A stretch of 64,000 nucleotides of DNA from assembly GCA_030149365.1 (NCBI GenBank), contig JASBRP010000030.1, positions 62,001-126,000 on the forward strand. The letters are read 5' to 3'. How positions within the stretch are numbered: position 1 is the first letter of the stretch; each line of letters opens with the position of its first letter. Both the position numbers and the translations under genes were made by a program. Shown one piece after another: positions 23,131-32,538 of this stretch. The notes beneath the pieces were generated by a model. The model did not search any database. It saw nothing but the letters and a program-made list of their open reading frames with translations, and was not told the DNA's origin. This DNA comes from Solimonas sp. (GTDB lineage Bacteria > Pseudomonadota > Gammaproteobacteria > Nevskiales > Nevskiaceae).

Positions 23131-23913
23131 TCATGCCTGATCGAACTTTCCGCCTCTTCCAACGCCACCACTGAATCGCGTGGCCCCCGCCACCGTCTCG
23201 CCACTGCCCAATGTCTTCAGGCCATGCACGAATTCGTTGGCGATGGCGTCGTCCTCCGGCAGGCCCCACTGCTCGTAGGCGCTGCGGCGGTCGCCGCGCA
23301 GGCACTGCTGCGGGAAGGCAGCGAGCTGCAGGGCCAGCTTCTCGGCCTCGGCACGCACCTGTCCAGCGGGCACTACGCGGTTGGCGAGGCCGAAGGCCAG
23401 GGCCTCCTGCGCATCCACCGGGCGGCCGGTGAGGATCATGTCCAGGGCGCGGCTCATGCCGATGGCGCGTGGCAGGCGTACGGTGCCGCCGTCGATCAGC
23501 GGCACGCCGAAGCGCCGGCAGAACACGCCGAACACGGCGGTCTCGTCGGCCACGCGCAGGTCGCACCACAGGGCCAGCTCGATGCCGCCGGCCACGCAGT
23601 AGCCCGATACGGCGGCGATCACCGGCTTGGACAGTTGCATGCGCGAGGGCCCCATCGGGCCGTCTCCGGCGGGGTCGATGCGGTTGGCCCGCGTGGCATC
23701 GCCGCCGGCCACGGCCTTGAGGTCGGCCCCTGCGCAGAAATGCTCGCCGGCGCCGGACAGGATCGCCACCGACAGTTCGGGGTCGGCGTCGAAGTCGCGG
23801 AAGGCGGCGGCCAGTTGCGCGGCGGTGACGCCGTCCACAGCGTTGCGCGCCTGCGGCCGGTTGATCGTCACCCACAGCAGCGGCGGGCGCCGCTCGATCA
23901 GGACTTCGCTCAC
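23131..23913 (-). CDS. Enoyl-CoA hydratase family protein
   Basis: The 260-residue crotonase has the expected oxyanion-hole sequences (ILSGAGEHFCAGADLKAV and GYCVAGGIELALW). The region that normally carries the second catalytic Glu reads VFCRRFGVPLIDGGTVRLPR, so activity as a true hydratase is uncertain. The start is the GTG at 23913, with AGGAG 8 bases upstream; the in-frame ATG at 23934 would lie upstream of the Shine-Dalgarno and is rejected. It diverges from the PaaX-like regulator, which may control it. Confidence 0.87.
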   Translation of the reverse strand: MSEVLIERRPPLLWVTINRPQARNAVDGVTAAQLAAAFRDFDADPELSVAILSGAGEHFCAGADLKAVAGGDATRANRIDPAGDGPMGPSRMQLSKPVIAAVSGYCVAGGIELALWCDLRVADETAVFGVFCRRFGVPLIDGGTVRLPRAIGMSRALDMILTGRPVDAQEALAFGLANRVVPAGQVRAEAEKLALQLAAFPQQCLRGDRRSAYEQWGLPEDDAIANEFVHGLKTLGSGETVAGATRFSGGVGRGGKFDQA

Positions 23914-23992
23914 GATTATTACTCCTAATGACATCCAATGAAAGTCTATGTAATGTTACGCCGACTGGCAAACGCTGCCTTACCATGCGCGC

Positions 23993-24784
23993 ATGATCCC
24001 CAAGCCAAGACGCCTGATCCTGGGCCTGCTGCTCGCCGCGGAAGGCCAGCCCCTGTCGGTACGCGACGCCATCGCCGGCTGCGGCCTGTTCGGCATCAGT
24101 GCCAACAGCGTGCGCGTGGCCCTGGTGCGCCTGTCGGCCGACGGGCTGATCGAGGCGACCGAGCGCGGCAGCTACCGCCTGGGCGCCAGCGCCCACGAGC
24201 TGGCCGACGACGTCGCCACCTGGCGCCATGCCGAGCAGCGCTTGCGGCCCTGGCAGGGCGGCTGGCTGGCGGTGCATTGCGCCGGGCTGGGCCGCAGCGA
24301 CCGCGTGGCATTGCGGCGCCGCACGCGGGCACTGGCGATGCTCGGCTTCCGCGAGCTCGACGGCGGGCTGCACCTGCGGCCGGACAATATCGAGGACAGC
24401 GTGGACGCGGTGCGCAAGCGTCTGCACACGCTGGGGCTGGAGAAGCAGGCGCCGGTGTTCGTGGCGGGCGAGTTCGATGCCGCCCGCGAGGCGGCGATCC
24501 GCAAGCTCTGGGACGGCAAGGCGCTGAACACCAGCTACCGCAAGCTGCGGGTGCAACTGGAGGAATGGCTGGCGCGTGCCGACCGGCTGGAGCCAGAAGC
24601 CGCCGCGCGCGAGTCCTACCTGCTGGGCAGCAATGCCATCCGCCACGTGGTGTACGACCCGCTGCTGCCGGCGCCGCTGGTGGACGCCGACGCGCGCCAT
24701 GCCTTCGTCGAAACCGTGCGCCGCTTCGACCGCGCCGGCCAGGACATCTGGCGCAAGCTCGGCTCTCTCTCCGGAAAGCCTTAA
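23993..24784 (+). CDS. PaaX-family transcriptional regulator
   Basis: The 263-residue protein has the PaaX layout. An N-terminal winged helix is seen (LILGLLLAAEG ... NSVRVALVRLSADGLIEATERGSYRLG), followed by the central domain (WRHAEQRLRPWQGGWLAVH) and the C-terminal domain (SYRKLRVQLEEWLARADRL). The best-known PaaX represses phenylacetate degradation and is relieved by phenylacetyl-CoA. No paa catabolic gene lies nearby, and the divergent neighbour is a crotonase. The regulator may sense another acyl-CoA. Its end overlaps that of the LysR gene by 4 bases, tail to tail. Confidence 0.88.
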   Translation: MIPKPRRLILGLLLAAEGQPLSVRDAIAGCGLFGISANSVRVALVRLSADGLIEATERGSYRLGASAHELADDVATWRHAEQRLRPWQGGWLAVHCAGLGRSDRVALRRRTRALAMLGFRELDGGLHLRPDNIEDSVDAVRKRLHTLGLEKQAPVFVAGEFDAAREAAIRKLWDGKALNTSYRKLRVQLEEWLARADRLEPEAAARESYLLGSNAIRHVVYDPLLPAPLVDADARHAFVETVRRFDRAGQDIWRKLGSLSGKP

Positions 24785-25668
24785 GGCTCCGTACCGCGCA
24801 GCGCCGCCGCTTCGCGCTCGAACAGCTCCGCCAGCCAGTCCGACACCGCGCGGAAGCGCTTGATGCGCGACGCGTCGCGGTGGCTCAGCAGCCATAGCTC
24901 GCGCGTGACCACCGGCACGCCCAGCTGCTTCAGGCCCTGTCGGGAGCCGACGATGCAGGGCAGCACCGCCAGGCCCAGGCCCTGCTCGCAGGCGCGCGCC
25001 AGTGTGGTGACATTGCTGACGCGCAGGATGCGCCGGGCGATGCCCTGCTCCGACAGCCAGCGCATCTCCGGCAGGCCGTCCAGCTCCTCGCCATAGCTCA
25101 GCCAGGGCTGTGCACTCCATTGCGCCGGCGTCAGTTGCGCATGGGCGCCGGTGCCGAATACCGCGAAGCCGATCTCGCCGACCTTGCGCATCAGGATGGC
25201 GGCGTCCTGCGTGGGTTGCGCCAGGCGCAGCGCGAAGTCGGCCTCGCGCCGCGTGAAGGACAGGTTGCTGTTGTCGGTGAGCAATTGCAGGTCCAGCTTC
25301 GGGTGCTGGCGCAGCAGCGACGGCAGGTGGTCCAGCAGCCAGTGGTCGAACAGCACGTTGACCGCGGTCAGGCGCACGCGGCCGCTGATGCCCTCGCCCT
25401 CGGCCCGCGTCTCCGACTGCAGGGCCTGCACCTCGCCCAGGGCACGCTCGGCATGAGCCAGGAACACCATGCCGGCGTCGGTGGGCTCGTAGCCGCGGTT
25501 GCTGCGGATGAACAGGCGCGTGCCCATGGCCGCTTCCACGGCCGCGACGCGGCGGCTGATGGTGGAGACGTCCACCCCCAGGTCGCGGGCCGCTGAACTC
25601 ATGCTGCCGGCCCGGGCCAGCGCCAGCAGAAGCGGGATGTCGTTCCAGTCGAGATTCGGGGTGTTCAT
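24781..25668 (-). CDS. LysR-family transcriptional regulator
   Basis: The 295-residue protein opens with the LysR helix-turn-helix (LDWNDIPLLLALARAGSMSSAARDLGVDVSTISRRVAAVEAAMGTRLF). A periplasmic-binding-like ligand domain follows (VRLTAVNVLFDHWLLDHLPSLLRQHPKLDLQLL). The ATG at 25668 is chosen because homology begins immediately; no strong Shine-Dalgarno is visible. No divergent gene lies close enough to be an obvious target, since 256 bases separate it from the plus-strand receiver gene. Confidence 0.88.
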   Translation of the reverse strand: MNTPNLDWNDIPLLLALARAGSMSSAARDLGVDVSTISRRVAAVEAAMGTRLFIRSNRGYEPTDAGMVFLAHAERALGEVQALQSETRAEGEGISGRVRLTAVNVLFDHWLLDHLPSLLRQHPKLDLQLLTDNSNLSFTRREADFALRLAQPTQDAAILMRKVGEIGFAVFGTGAHAQLTPAQWSAQPWLSYGEELDGLPEMRWLSEQGIARRILRVSNVTTLARACEQGLGLAVLPCIVGSRQGLKQLGVPVVTRELWLLSHRDASRIKRFRAVSDWLAELFEREAAALRGTEP

Positions 25669-25924
25669 GCGGTGGGCCCAGCCGGAACCGCGCAGGCGCG
25701 CGGCGGACGCTGCGAGTGTAGCGTTCCGCGGGCTTATACGAAGGTATAGGTCCACGGCGGGGCCCCGAGTGGGCTGCAAGGGCTTTTCGGCAGCGTAGGC
25801 ACTGCCGCCGGTCGGGAACCGGTATGAATTCTCCAGGGGCGCAGAACCGTTCGTATGATTCCCGTGGCGGCGGCTTTATGCGACAAAGGAGCCCTGGAAA
25901 ACCGGAGCAGGAAGAAACCGTATC

Positions 25925-26302
25925 GTGTCGCAAGCCGCACCCCTGATTTCGATCGTCGACGATGACGAATCGCTGAAGCTGGCCCTGGTCGGGCTGGTGC
26001 GTTCTTTCGGCTACGAGGGCCGCGGGCACGCCAGCGCCGAAGACTTCCTGGCTTCGGGCGACGCCGGCCAGTGCGCCTGCCTGGTGACCGACCTGCACAT
26101 GCCTGGCCTCGGCGGCATCGAACTGCTGCAGCGGCTGCGCGCCGACGGTAACGCGGTGCCCGCCGTGCTGATCACGGCGCGCATGCAGCCGGGCCTGGAA
26201 CAGCGCGCCCGCGACGCCGGCGCACGCTGCCTGCTGCCCAAGCCCTTCGACCCCCAGACGCTGATGCACTGCATCGAGCAGGCCCTGCCACCGGTCGGCT
26301 AA
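25925..26302 (+). CDS. Single-domain response regulator (receiver only)
   Basis: The 125-residue protein consists of one receiver domain. The acidic pocket is VDDDES, the phosphoacceptor Asp56 lies in CLVTDLHMPG, and the Lys in LLPKPFD near residue 104 is conserved. There is no output domain. The start is GTG. It is 30 bases upstream of the histidine kinase gene and is clearly its operon partner. Receivers of this FixJ-like type without DNA-binding domains may act as phosphate sinks or feedback regulators. Confidence 0.9.
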   Translation: MSQAAPLISIVDDDESLKLALVGLVRSFGYEGRGHASAEDFLASGDAGQCACLVTDLHMPGLGGIELLQRLRADGNAVPAVLITARMQPGLEQRARDAGARCLLPKPFDPQTLMHCIEQALPPVG

Positions 26303-26332
26303 GCTGTCGGGAACATCTGGGGGGATGGGTTC

Positions 26333-28390
26333 GTGAGCGAGCAGCCGCAGTCCGGCACGGCGCAGTGGTTCGACCTGGTGCAGGAAAGCATCGTGGTGCG
26401 CGACCCCGACGGCTGCATCCTGGCCTGGAACCAGACCTCCGCGCAGCTCTATGGACACGCGCGCGAACAAGCCCTGGGCCAGAACGAGACCGAGCTGCTG
26501 GGCTCGCAGTATCCGCAGCCGGCCGGGGAGATCGACGCGGCCCTGCGCGAGACCGGCACCTGGCGCGGCGAAGTGCTGCGTCGCGACGCCACCGGCCGAG
26601 AGCTCTACATCGACCTGCGTTGCTCGCTGTTGCGCGATGCCACCGGCGCGCCCCTGCAGGTGGTCGAAACCGGGCGGGACCTCAGCGAGCAGCGCCACAC
26701 CGAACGCGCCCTGCGCCACAGCGAGTACCGCTACCGCAACCTGTTCCAGGCCATGGCCGCCTCCTTCTGGGAGCTGGATTTCAGCGCCGTGGGCGCCATG
26801 CTGCAGCGCCTGCGCAAGGCCGGCGTCACCGACCTGCGCGCGCACTTCGCGGCCAACCCCGCCCTGGTGCGCGAGATGATGCGTGCCACCCGCATCCTCG
26901 ACGTGAACGAGGAGACCGTCACGCTGTTCGGCCTGGGCGACCGCTCCGGGCTGATGGACAGCGTGGAGCCATTCTGGGCCGAGAGCAGCAACCACACCTA
27001 TGCCGAGAGCGTGATCGCCGCGGTCACCGGCCAGCCGCACTACGTGTCGGAGACACGGCTGAGGCGCATCGACGGCAGCGAGTTCGACGGCCTGTTCACG
27101 GCCTGCTTTGCGCCAGAGGCGGTGGGGCGTGGCAAGCTGCTGATCGGCGTAATCGACATCTCGGAGCGCAAGCAGGCCTACGCCGAACTGGAGCGCAGCG
27201 AGTCGCGCTACCGCAACCTGTTCCAGGCCATGGCGGTGTCCTTCCTGCAGCTGGAGTCCAGCGGGCTGAACCGCCTGTTCGAGGAACTGCGTGCGCAGGG
27301 AGTCACCGATCTCCACGCCTACATCGACCAGCATCCGGAATTCCTGAAGAAGGCGATGGATGCTTCCATCGTCATCGACGTCAACGAGCGCTCCCTGAAG
27401 CTGCTCGGCGCCAAGGACCGCAGCGAACTGCTGGGGCCGGTGACCCAGTTCTGGATTCCCGGCCAGTACGAGGCCTTCCGCGGCAGCATCGAGGCCGGCT
27501 TCCGCCGCGAGGCCGGGTTCCAGGCCGAAACCCGCAAGCGCACCGTTGACGGCCGCGAGATCGACGTGCTGTTCTTCGTCACGGCGCCGCCGGACATGCG
27601 CGACCGGGGCATCGTGCTGGTCGGCAACATCGACATCTCCGAGCAGGTGGCGGCCCGCAGCGCCCTGCGCCAGATGCAGGCCGAACTGGCGCATGCCGGG
27701 CGCGTGACCATGCTGGGCGAGCTGACCGCGTCGATCGCACATGAGGTCAACCAGCCGCTGGCAGCCATCACCACCAACGGCGAGGCGGGCCTGCGCTGGC
27801 TGGGCCGCGCGGTGCCGGACGTGGACGAAGCTCGCACGTTGATGCAGCGGATCATCGCCGACGCCCGGCGTGCGGCAGAGATCATCTCCCGCATCCGTGC
27901 CATGTCGCTGCGGCGCGCTCCAGAACCCGCACCGCTGGCACTCAATGCCCTGGTGCAGGAGGCGGTGCAGTTCCTGCAGCACGAGCTGCAGGCCCAGCAT
28001 GCACAACTGCGCCTGCGGCTGGCGCCGGTCTTGCCGGTGGTACAGGGGGACCGTGTGCAATTGCAGCAGGTGATCGTCAACCTCGTGGTCAACGCGTTGC
28101 AGGCGATGGCCCATGCCGGCAGTCCGCAGCGCGAACTGCAGATCGAGACGCGCCTGAATGCCGACGGCGAGATCGAGCTGGTAGTGCTGGACAGCGGTCC
28201 GGGCATTCCCGAGGAACATCAGGGGCGGTTGTTCGAGAGCTTCTTCTCCACCAAGCCCAATGGCATGGGCCTGGGCCTGCCGGTATGCCGCTCGATCATC
28301 GAGGCGCACAGCGGCCGCATCTCGGCCGGCAACCGCGAAGGCGGCGGTGCGCGCTTCGCCATGGTGCTGCCGGGCCCCGACGGCGCCTGA
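26333..28390 (+). CDS. Soluble multi-PAS sensor histidine kinase (FixL-like)
   Basis: The 685-residue kinase lacks membrane segments. The PAS domains are arranged as a first PAS (VVRDPDGCILAWNQTSAQLYG) and then two related copies that both begin with SEYRYRNLFQAMA-type sequence (near residues 128 and 288). The H-box is ASIAHEVNQPLAAI with His470. The ATPase has VNLVVNALQAM, DSGPGIP and GMGLGLPVCRSI. This kinase subclass pairs with FixJ/NarL-type regulators, and one lies at 30616-31242. No heme-binding His of FixL can be assigned. The start is GTG. Confidence 0.9.
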   Translation: MSEQPQSGTAQWFDLVQESIVVRDPDGCILAWNQTSAQLYGHAREQALGQNETELLGSQYPQPAGEIDAALRETGTWRGEVLRRDATGRELYIDLRCSLLRDATGAPLQVVETGRDLSEQRHTERALRHSEYRYRNLFQAMAASFWELDFSAVGAMLQRLRKAGVTDLRAHFAANPALVREMMRATRILDVNEETVTLFGLGDRSGLMDSVEPFWAESSNHTYAESVIAAVTGQPHYVSETRLRRIDGSEFDGLFTACFAPEAVGRGKLLIGVIDISERKQAYAELERSESRYRNLFQAMAVSFLQLESSGLNRLFEELRAQGVTDLHAYIDQHPEFLKKAMDASIVIDVNERSLKLLGAKDRSELLGPVTQFWIPGQYEAFRGSIEAGFRREAGFQAETRKRTVDGREIDVLFFVTAPPDMRDRGIVLVGNIDISEQVAARSALRQMQAELAHAGRVTMLGELTASIAHEVNQPLAAITTNGEAGLRWLGRAVPDVDEARTLMQRIIADARRAAEIISRIRAMSLRRAPEPAPLALNALVQEAVQFLQHELQAQHAQLRLRLAPVLPVVQGDRVQLQQVIVNLVVNALQAMAHAGSPQRELQIETRLNADGEIELVVLDSGPGIPEEHQGRLFESFFSTKPNGMGLGLPVCRSIIEAHSGRISAGNREGGGARFAMVLPGPDGA

Positions 28391-28502
28391 GCCCATACCA
28401 AGGTTTGCCTGGCAGAACCTTAGGGACAATTGGCCCCTGGCCTGCGTCCTCCGATGATTCCTGTGAGCTCGTCGCTCACACCGAATCGAAGGGGAACCCG
28501 TC

Positions 28503-29459
28503 ATGCACACCACCCGCACCGCCCTGCGCCACGATGGCCGCCGGATGCATCCGTATTTCATGCTGTGGCTCGCCGGCCTGCTGCTGGCCGCCGCGCTGTT
28601 ACCCGTCCAGGCCGAGGCCTCGGCCGCCACCGCCGAGACACGCTACGTCGCGGTCAACGGCGACCGCATCGCCTACCGCAGCCTCGGCAAGGGCAGCCCG
28701 ATCCTGCTCGCCAACCGCATGCGCGGCACGCTGGACACCTGGGATCCGTTGTTCCTGGACAGCTTGGCGCAGCAGCATCGCGTGATCACGGTGGACTATC
28801 CCGGCGTGGGTTATTCCAGCGGCAAGCTGCCGGACGACATGGGCCAGGTGGCGGACTTCCTGCGCGGTTTTGCCGACGCGGTCAAGCTGGACCGTTTCGC
28901 GGTGCTCGGCTGGTCCTGGGGTGGAATGGCCTCGCAGGCCCTGCTGCTGCAGGCGCCGCAGCGCGTGACCCACGCCATCCTGGTCGGCACCAATCCGCCG
29001 GGGCCGATCGAGCGGCCGATACAGCAGGTGTTCATCGAGCGCGCCATCAAGCCGGTCAACGACCTGGCCGACGACGAGGTGCTGTTCTTCGAGCCGAAGT
29101 CGGCCTTCAGCCGAGCCGCCGCCAAGGCCTCGCACGGTCGCATCTACGCACGGCCCGGGGTGACCTCGAAGATCCCGGCGACCATGGAGCAGTTCCAGGT
29201 GTACTTCAAGGCGGGGACGGGCTTCCGTGACGACGTGGCCGGGCGCCGGGAGCAACTGATCCGCTCGCGCACGCCGATGCTGATCCTCTGCGGAGACAAC
29301 GACCCCAGCACGGCCGGACAGAACTGGTTCCCGCTGATGGGCCAGTTGGCCAATGCGCAACTGATCATGTACGCAGAAACCGGGCATGGCCCGCAGCACC
29401 AGTATCCCGAGCTGTCGGCCGAGTACATCGACCGCTTCCTGGCACGCGCCCAGCGCTGA
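28503..29459 (+). CDS. Exported alpha/beta-fold hydrolase
   Basis: The 318-residue protein has an N-terminal signal (MLWLAGLLLAAALLPVQAEA) and an alpha/beta-hydrolase core. The nucleophile elbow is LGWSWGGMA, the acid probably lies in LILCGDNDPST, and the His in AETGHGPQHQYP. Substrate unknown; an esterase or lactonase is plausible. It lies 112 bases downstream of the kinase gene and 28 bases upstream of the SMP-30-like gene, so those two exported enzymes are likely co-transcribed. Confidence 0.82.
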   Translation: MHTTRTALRHDGRRMHPYFMLWLAGLLLAAALLPVQAEASAATAETRYVAVNGDRIAYRSLGKGSPILLANRMRGTLDTWDPLFLDSLAQQHRVITVDYPGVGYSSGKLPDDMGQVADFLRGFADAVKLDRFAVLGWSWGGMASQALLLQAPQRVTHAILVGTNPPGPIERPIQQVFIERAIKPVNDLADDEVLFFEPKSAFSRAAAKASHGRIYARPGVTSKIPATMEQFQVYFKAGTGFRDDVAGRREQLIRSRTPMLILCGDNDPSTAGQNWFPLMGQLANAQLIMYAETGHGPQHQYPELSAEYIDRFLARAQR

Positions 29460-29487
29460 TCGCCGCCACCGTCGCCAGGAGCCCACC

Positions 29488-30582
29488 ATGCATCTCAGCA
29501 ACTTCATGAGCAGCCCCATCGCCTGGATCAGCCTGCTGCTGGCGCTGACCCTCCCCGTGCAGGCGCCCGCAGCGGAGGGGCCGCAGCGACTCGCGGTGGA
29601 ACCCTTCGTGCTGCTGCCCGCCGACCTGCGCCAGCCGGAGGGCATCACGTCGAACCCGGCAACCGGAGAAATCTACGTGGGCACCTTCGACGCGCGCATG
29701 CCCGAGGCCAGCCGCAACAACCAGTTGCTGCGCTACTCGCCGGACGGCAAGTTGCTGGGCCGGCGCAGCTTCGGCGCCACGCCGCTGACCGGCCTGGCGT
29801 ATGCGCAGGGCAAGGTCTACATCCTCAACTTCGGCGCCTCGCGGCTGCAGCGGGTCGCGGCCGGCTTCGGGGCGGATACGCCGGTGGAGGACGTTGCGAG
29901 CTTCGGCGCGCTGGCGCCGCCGGCGCCGGGCGAGCGGCGCATCGACAACCCGGATGGCAGCCAGGACCGCATCCAGTACGGCGCCGCGGGTTTCCCGGCG
30001 ATCAACGGCATGGTGTTCGACCGCGCCGGCAATCTCTACGTGTCCGACTCCTTCCAGGGCGCGATCTACCGCATCGAGCAGGCCACCCGCTGCTCGCCCT
30101 GCAGCGTGCAAACCCTGCTGCGGGATCCGATGCTCGCCACCAGCGGTTCGCTGCCCTTCGGTGCCAACGGCCTGGCCTTCAGTGCCGATGAACGCGTGCT
30201 CTACATCAACAACGCCGGCGATGGCCGCGTGCTGCGCTGGCCGATGGCCGGTGGAGCACTGGAGGTGCTGGCCGAGAGCATCCACGGTGCCGACGGTCTG
30301 CTGTTCCACGACGGGCTGCTGTGGGTGGCCGCCAACCAGGTGGACCGCGTGCTGGCGCTGGACGAGAACGGCCGCATCCGCATGCAGGCCGGTGAGTTCC
30401 AGGGACATGACCGCAACGGGGCGCCGCGCGGCCTGCTGTTCCCTGCCGGCACGGCCGTATCCGGCTCGTGGATGGTGGTGGCCAACCTGTCGCTGCCGCT
30501 CACCGCCCGCGAGGGCGACGAGTGGGAGGAAGAGACGCGGCGCTGGACGCTGTCGCGCTTCCGCCTGCCCAAGACGCCCTGA
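29488..30582 (+). CDS. Exported SMP-30/NHL-like beta-propeller protein
   Basis: The 364-residue protein begins with a signal peptide (PIAWISLLLALTLPVQAPAA) and has the repeated sheet pattern of SMP-30/gluconolactonase-like propellers: QPEGITSNPATGEIYVG, GLAYAQGKVYILNFG, INGMVFDRAGNLYVSDS, ANGLAFSADERVLYINN and ADGLLFHDGLLWVAAN. These enzymes often hydrolyse lactones with a bound divalent metal. CCAGGAG upstream supports the ATG at 29488. Its position after a hydrolase and near a two-component system suggests an inducible periplasmic function. Confidence 0.75.
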   Translation: MHLSNFMSSPIAWISLLLALTLPVQAPAAEGPQRLAVEPFVLLPADLRQPEGITSNPATGEIYVGTFDARMPEASRNNQLLRYSPDGKLLGRRSFGATPLTGLAYAQGKVYILNFGASRLQRVAAGFGADTPVEDVASFGALAPPAPGERRIDNPDGSQDRIQYGAAGFPAINGMVFDRAGNLYVSDSFQGAIYRIEQATRCSPCSVQTLLRDPMLATSGSLPFGANGLAFSADERVLYINNAGDGRVLRWPMAGGALEVLAESIHGADGLLFHDGLLWVAANQVDRVLALDENGRIRMQAGEFQGHDRNGAPRGLLFPAGTAVSGSWMVVANLSLPLTAREGDEWEEETRRWTLSRFRLPKTP

Positions 30583-30601
30583 CAGCCAGCGCGCTGCGGC
30601 A

Positions 30602-30636
30602 AAGAAGGGCAGCGCCTAACGGCCGCTGCCCTTCTT
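30602..30636. terminator. Hairpin between convergent genes
   Basis: AAGAAGGGCAGCG and CGCTGCCCTTCTT form a perfect 13-bp stem around a 9-base loop that contains the stop codon of the response regulator. It can end the plus-strand transcript of the propeller gene. The right arm lies inside the regulator's coding region. Confidence 0.55.
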
Positions 30637-31242
30637 CAGTTGCAGGGACTCGGCCATGCGCACCAGGTCCGCCAGCGAGCGGGCGCCCATCTTCCGCATC
30701 GCGGCGCCGCGGTGGATCTTGACGGTGATCTCGGCCAGGCCGAGGTCGGCGGCGATCTGCTTGTTGAGCCGGCCCGAAACCACCGCCGCCATCACCTCGC
30801 GCTCGCGCGCGGACAGCGTCTCGTAGACCGCCCGCAGGCGCGCGGCATCGCCGGCGTCGGCGCGACGCTGGCGGTCCTTCTCTATCGCCAGGCCCACGGC
30901 GTCGAGCAGGTCCTGGTCGCGGAAGGGCTTGGTCAGGAAGTCGATGGCGCCGGCCTTCATGCCGCGCACGCTCATCGGGATGTCGCCGTGACCGGTCATC
31001 AGCACCACCGGGATCTGCACCTGTGCCTGGATCAATTGCTGTTGAAAGTCCAGGCCGCTGAGTCCGGGCAGGCGGATGTCGAGCAGCAGGCAGCTGGGCA
31101 GTTCGGGGCGCGCGGCGGCGAAGAACTCATGTGCCGAGCCGTAGAGGCGGCAGCCGAGTTGGACAGAACGGAACAGGCTCTCCAGCGCCATGCGCAGGGA
31201 AGCATCGTCGTCCACGATATGAACGACAGCGGTCTCGCCCAT
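30616..31242 (-). CDS. FixJ/NarL-family response regulator
   Basis: The 208-residue regulator has a receiver domain (VDDDAS, phosphoacceptor Asp55 in LLLDIRLPG, Lys in LTKPFRD). It also has a C-terminal LuxR helix-turn-helix (LSAREREVMAAVVSGRLNKQIAADLGLAEITVKIHRGAAM). It is the FixJ/TodT type and is the likely output partner of the multi-PAS kinase at 26333-28390, although it lies on the other strand beyond two enzyme genes. It diverges from the five-gene operon starting at 31552, a possible target. Confidence 0.9.
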   Translation of the reverse strand: MGETAVVHIVDDDASLRMALESLFRSVQLGCRLYGSAHEFFAAARPELPSCLLLDIRLPGLSGLDFQQQLIQAQVQIPVVLMTGHGDIPMSVRGMKAGAIDFLTKPFRDQDLLDAVGLAIEKDRQRRADAGDAARLRAVYETLSAREREVMAAVVSGRLNKQIAADLGLAEITVKIHRGAAMRKMGARSLADLVRMAESLQLKKGSGR

Positions 31243-31551
31243 CGGTTTCCCCCTTCAGTCCCCAGCGTCGTGGCGATGTTAGCGCAGGCAGCCGCCGGGA
31301 CAGCAGTTATCCCTGTGTATACCAACCGGCGAGCGCCGCCATACCTTGATCTGAATGACCCGAAGCGCGGCCGGGCATAGCCTGGGTTTGCCTGCTGGGA
31401 CAGGCAACGGAAGCGGCGGCGAACCCGGGTCGGCTTTGCAAATCTGCAAAGCGGCCTTGCGGTGACGGCGATTCCGCCCGGCCGGGCCAGAACGCAATCT
31501 GTGCCCAGGCCGGACCCATTGTCCCGCCAACACATACGAGGGAGCACCGAC
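31243..31551. other. Divergent control region with palindromes
   Basis: This 309-base gap separates the FixJ-type regulator from the hydrolase operon. It holds CTTTGCA-AATC-TGCAAAG (31434-31451), a palindrome suited to a dimeric regulator, and TGCCTG-CTGGGA-CAGGCA (31389-31406). GAGGGAG 9-15 bases before the ATG at 31552 is the ribosome binding site. I see no gene here. Confidence 0.45.
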
Positions 31552-32514
31552 ATGAGCAACAACGAAAGCACGCTGGCCACCCGCCGCGAAGTCCTGGCCG
31601 CCGGTATCGGCGCCGTCGCCACCGTCAGCCTGCCCGCCGCGGCGCAGGCTGCCACGCAGGCCGCCAAGGGCCGCGCCCAGGGCAGCCAGGGCAGCGGTTA
31701 CGTCACCGCCAAGGACGGCGCCCGCATCTTCTACAAGGACTGGGGCAAGGGCCAGCCGGTGCTGTTCAGCCATGGCTGGCCGCTGAGCGCCGACGCCTGG
31801 GATGCGCAGATGGTGTTCCTCGGCCAGAAGGGCTACCGCGTGATCGCCCATGACCGTCGCAGCCACGGCCGCTCGGACCAGACCTGGGACGGCAACAACA
31901 TGGACACCTACGCCGACGACCTCGCCACGCTGATCGAGACCCTGGACCTGAAGAACCTGGTCATGGTCGGCCACTCCACCGGCGGCGGCGAAGTCGCCCA
32001 CTACCTGGGCCGCCACGGCACCAAGCGCGTCGCCAAGGCCGTGCTGGTGGGCGCCGTGCCGCCGCTGATGCTCAAGACCGCAGCCAATCCCGGCGGCCTG
32101 CCGCTGGAAGTCTTCGACGGCATCCGCAAGGGCACCTACGACGACCGCTCGCAGTTCTTCCGCGACCTGACCACGCCCTTCTACGGCTACAACCGCAGCG
32201 GCGCCAAGATCTCCGAGGGCGTGCGCCAGTCCTTCTGGCTGCAGGGGATGATGGGCGGCATCAAGGGCCAGCTCGACTGCATCCACGAGTTCTCCGAGGT
32301 GGACTACACGCCGGACCTGAAGAAGATCGACGTGCCGACGCTGTTCATCCACGGCGACGACGACCAGATCGTGCCGATCGGCGCCTCCGCGCTGCTGGCC
32401 GCCAAGATCGTCAAGAACTCCACGCTCAAGGTCTACAAGGGCGCGGACCATGGCCTGACCGTGACCCACCAGGACCGCTTCAACGCCGACCTGCTGGACT
32501 TCATCAAGGCCTAA
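31552..32514 (+). CDS. Tat-exported alpha/beta hydrolase (non-heme haloperoxidase type)
   Basis: The 320-residue protein starts with a twin-arginine signal ([24 protein letters not shown]). It then has the non-heme chloroperoxidase/arylesterase core: Ser in [19 protein letters not shown], Asp in [11 protein letters not shown], His in [10 protein letters not shown], and [16 protein letters not shown] at the oxyanion hole. Most members are esterases, with perhydrolase activity as a side reaction. It is the first of five closely spaced genes. Tat export implies folding before export to the periplasm. Confidence 0.88.
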   Translation: MSNNESTLATRREVLAAGIGAVATVSLPAAAQAATQAAKGRAQGSQGSGYVTAKDGARIFYKDWGKGQPVLFSHGWPLSADAWDAQMVFLGQKGYRVIAHDRRSHGRSDQTWDGNNMDTYADDLATLIETLDLKNLVMVGHSTGGGEVAHYLGRHGTKRVAKAVLVGAVPPLMLKTAANPGGLPLEVFDGIRKGTYDDRSQFFRDLTTPFYGYNRSGAKISEGVRQSFWLQGMMGGIKGQLDCIHEFSEVDYTPDLKKIDVPTLFIHGDDDQIVPIGASALLAAKIVKNSTLKVYKGADHGLTVTHQDRFNADLLDFIKA

Positions 32515-32538
32515 GACCTGACGCAGGGAGACGCCGCC

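Noticed and set aside
23123-28630. A minus-strand open frame of more than 1800 codons spanning several genes
   Set aside because: It is antisense to the PaaX and histidine-kinase genes and in another frame across the LysR and crotonase genes. Long stop-free frames are a by-product of high GC, and its composition is Arg/Ala/His-rich with no domain.
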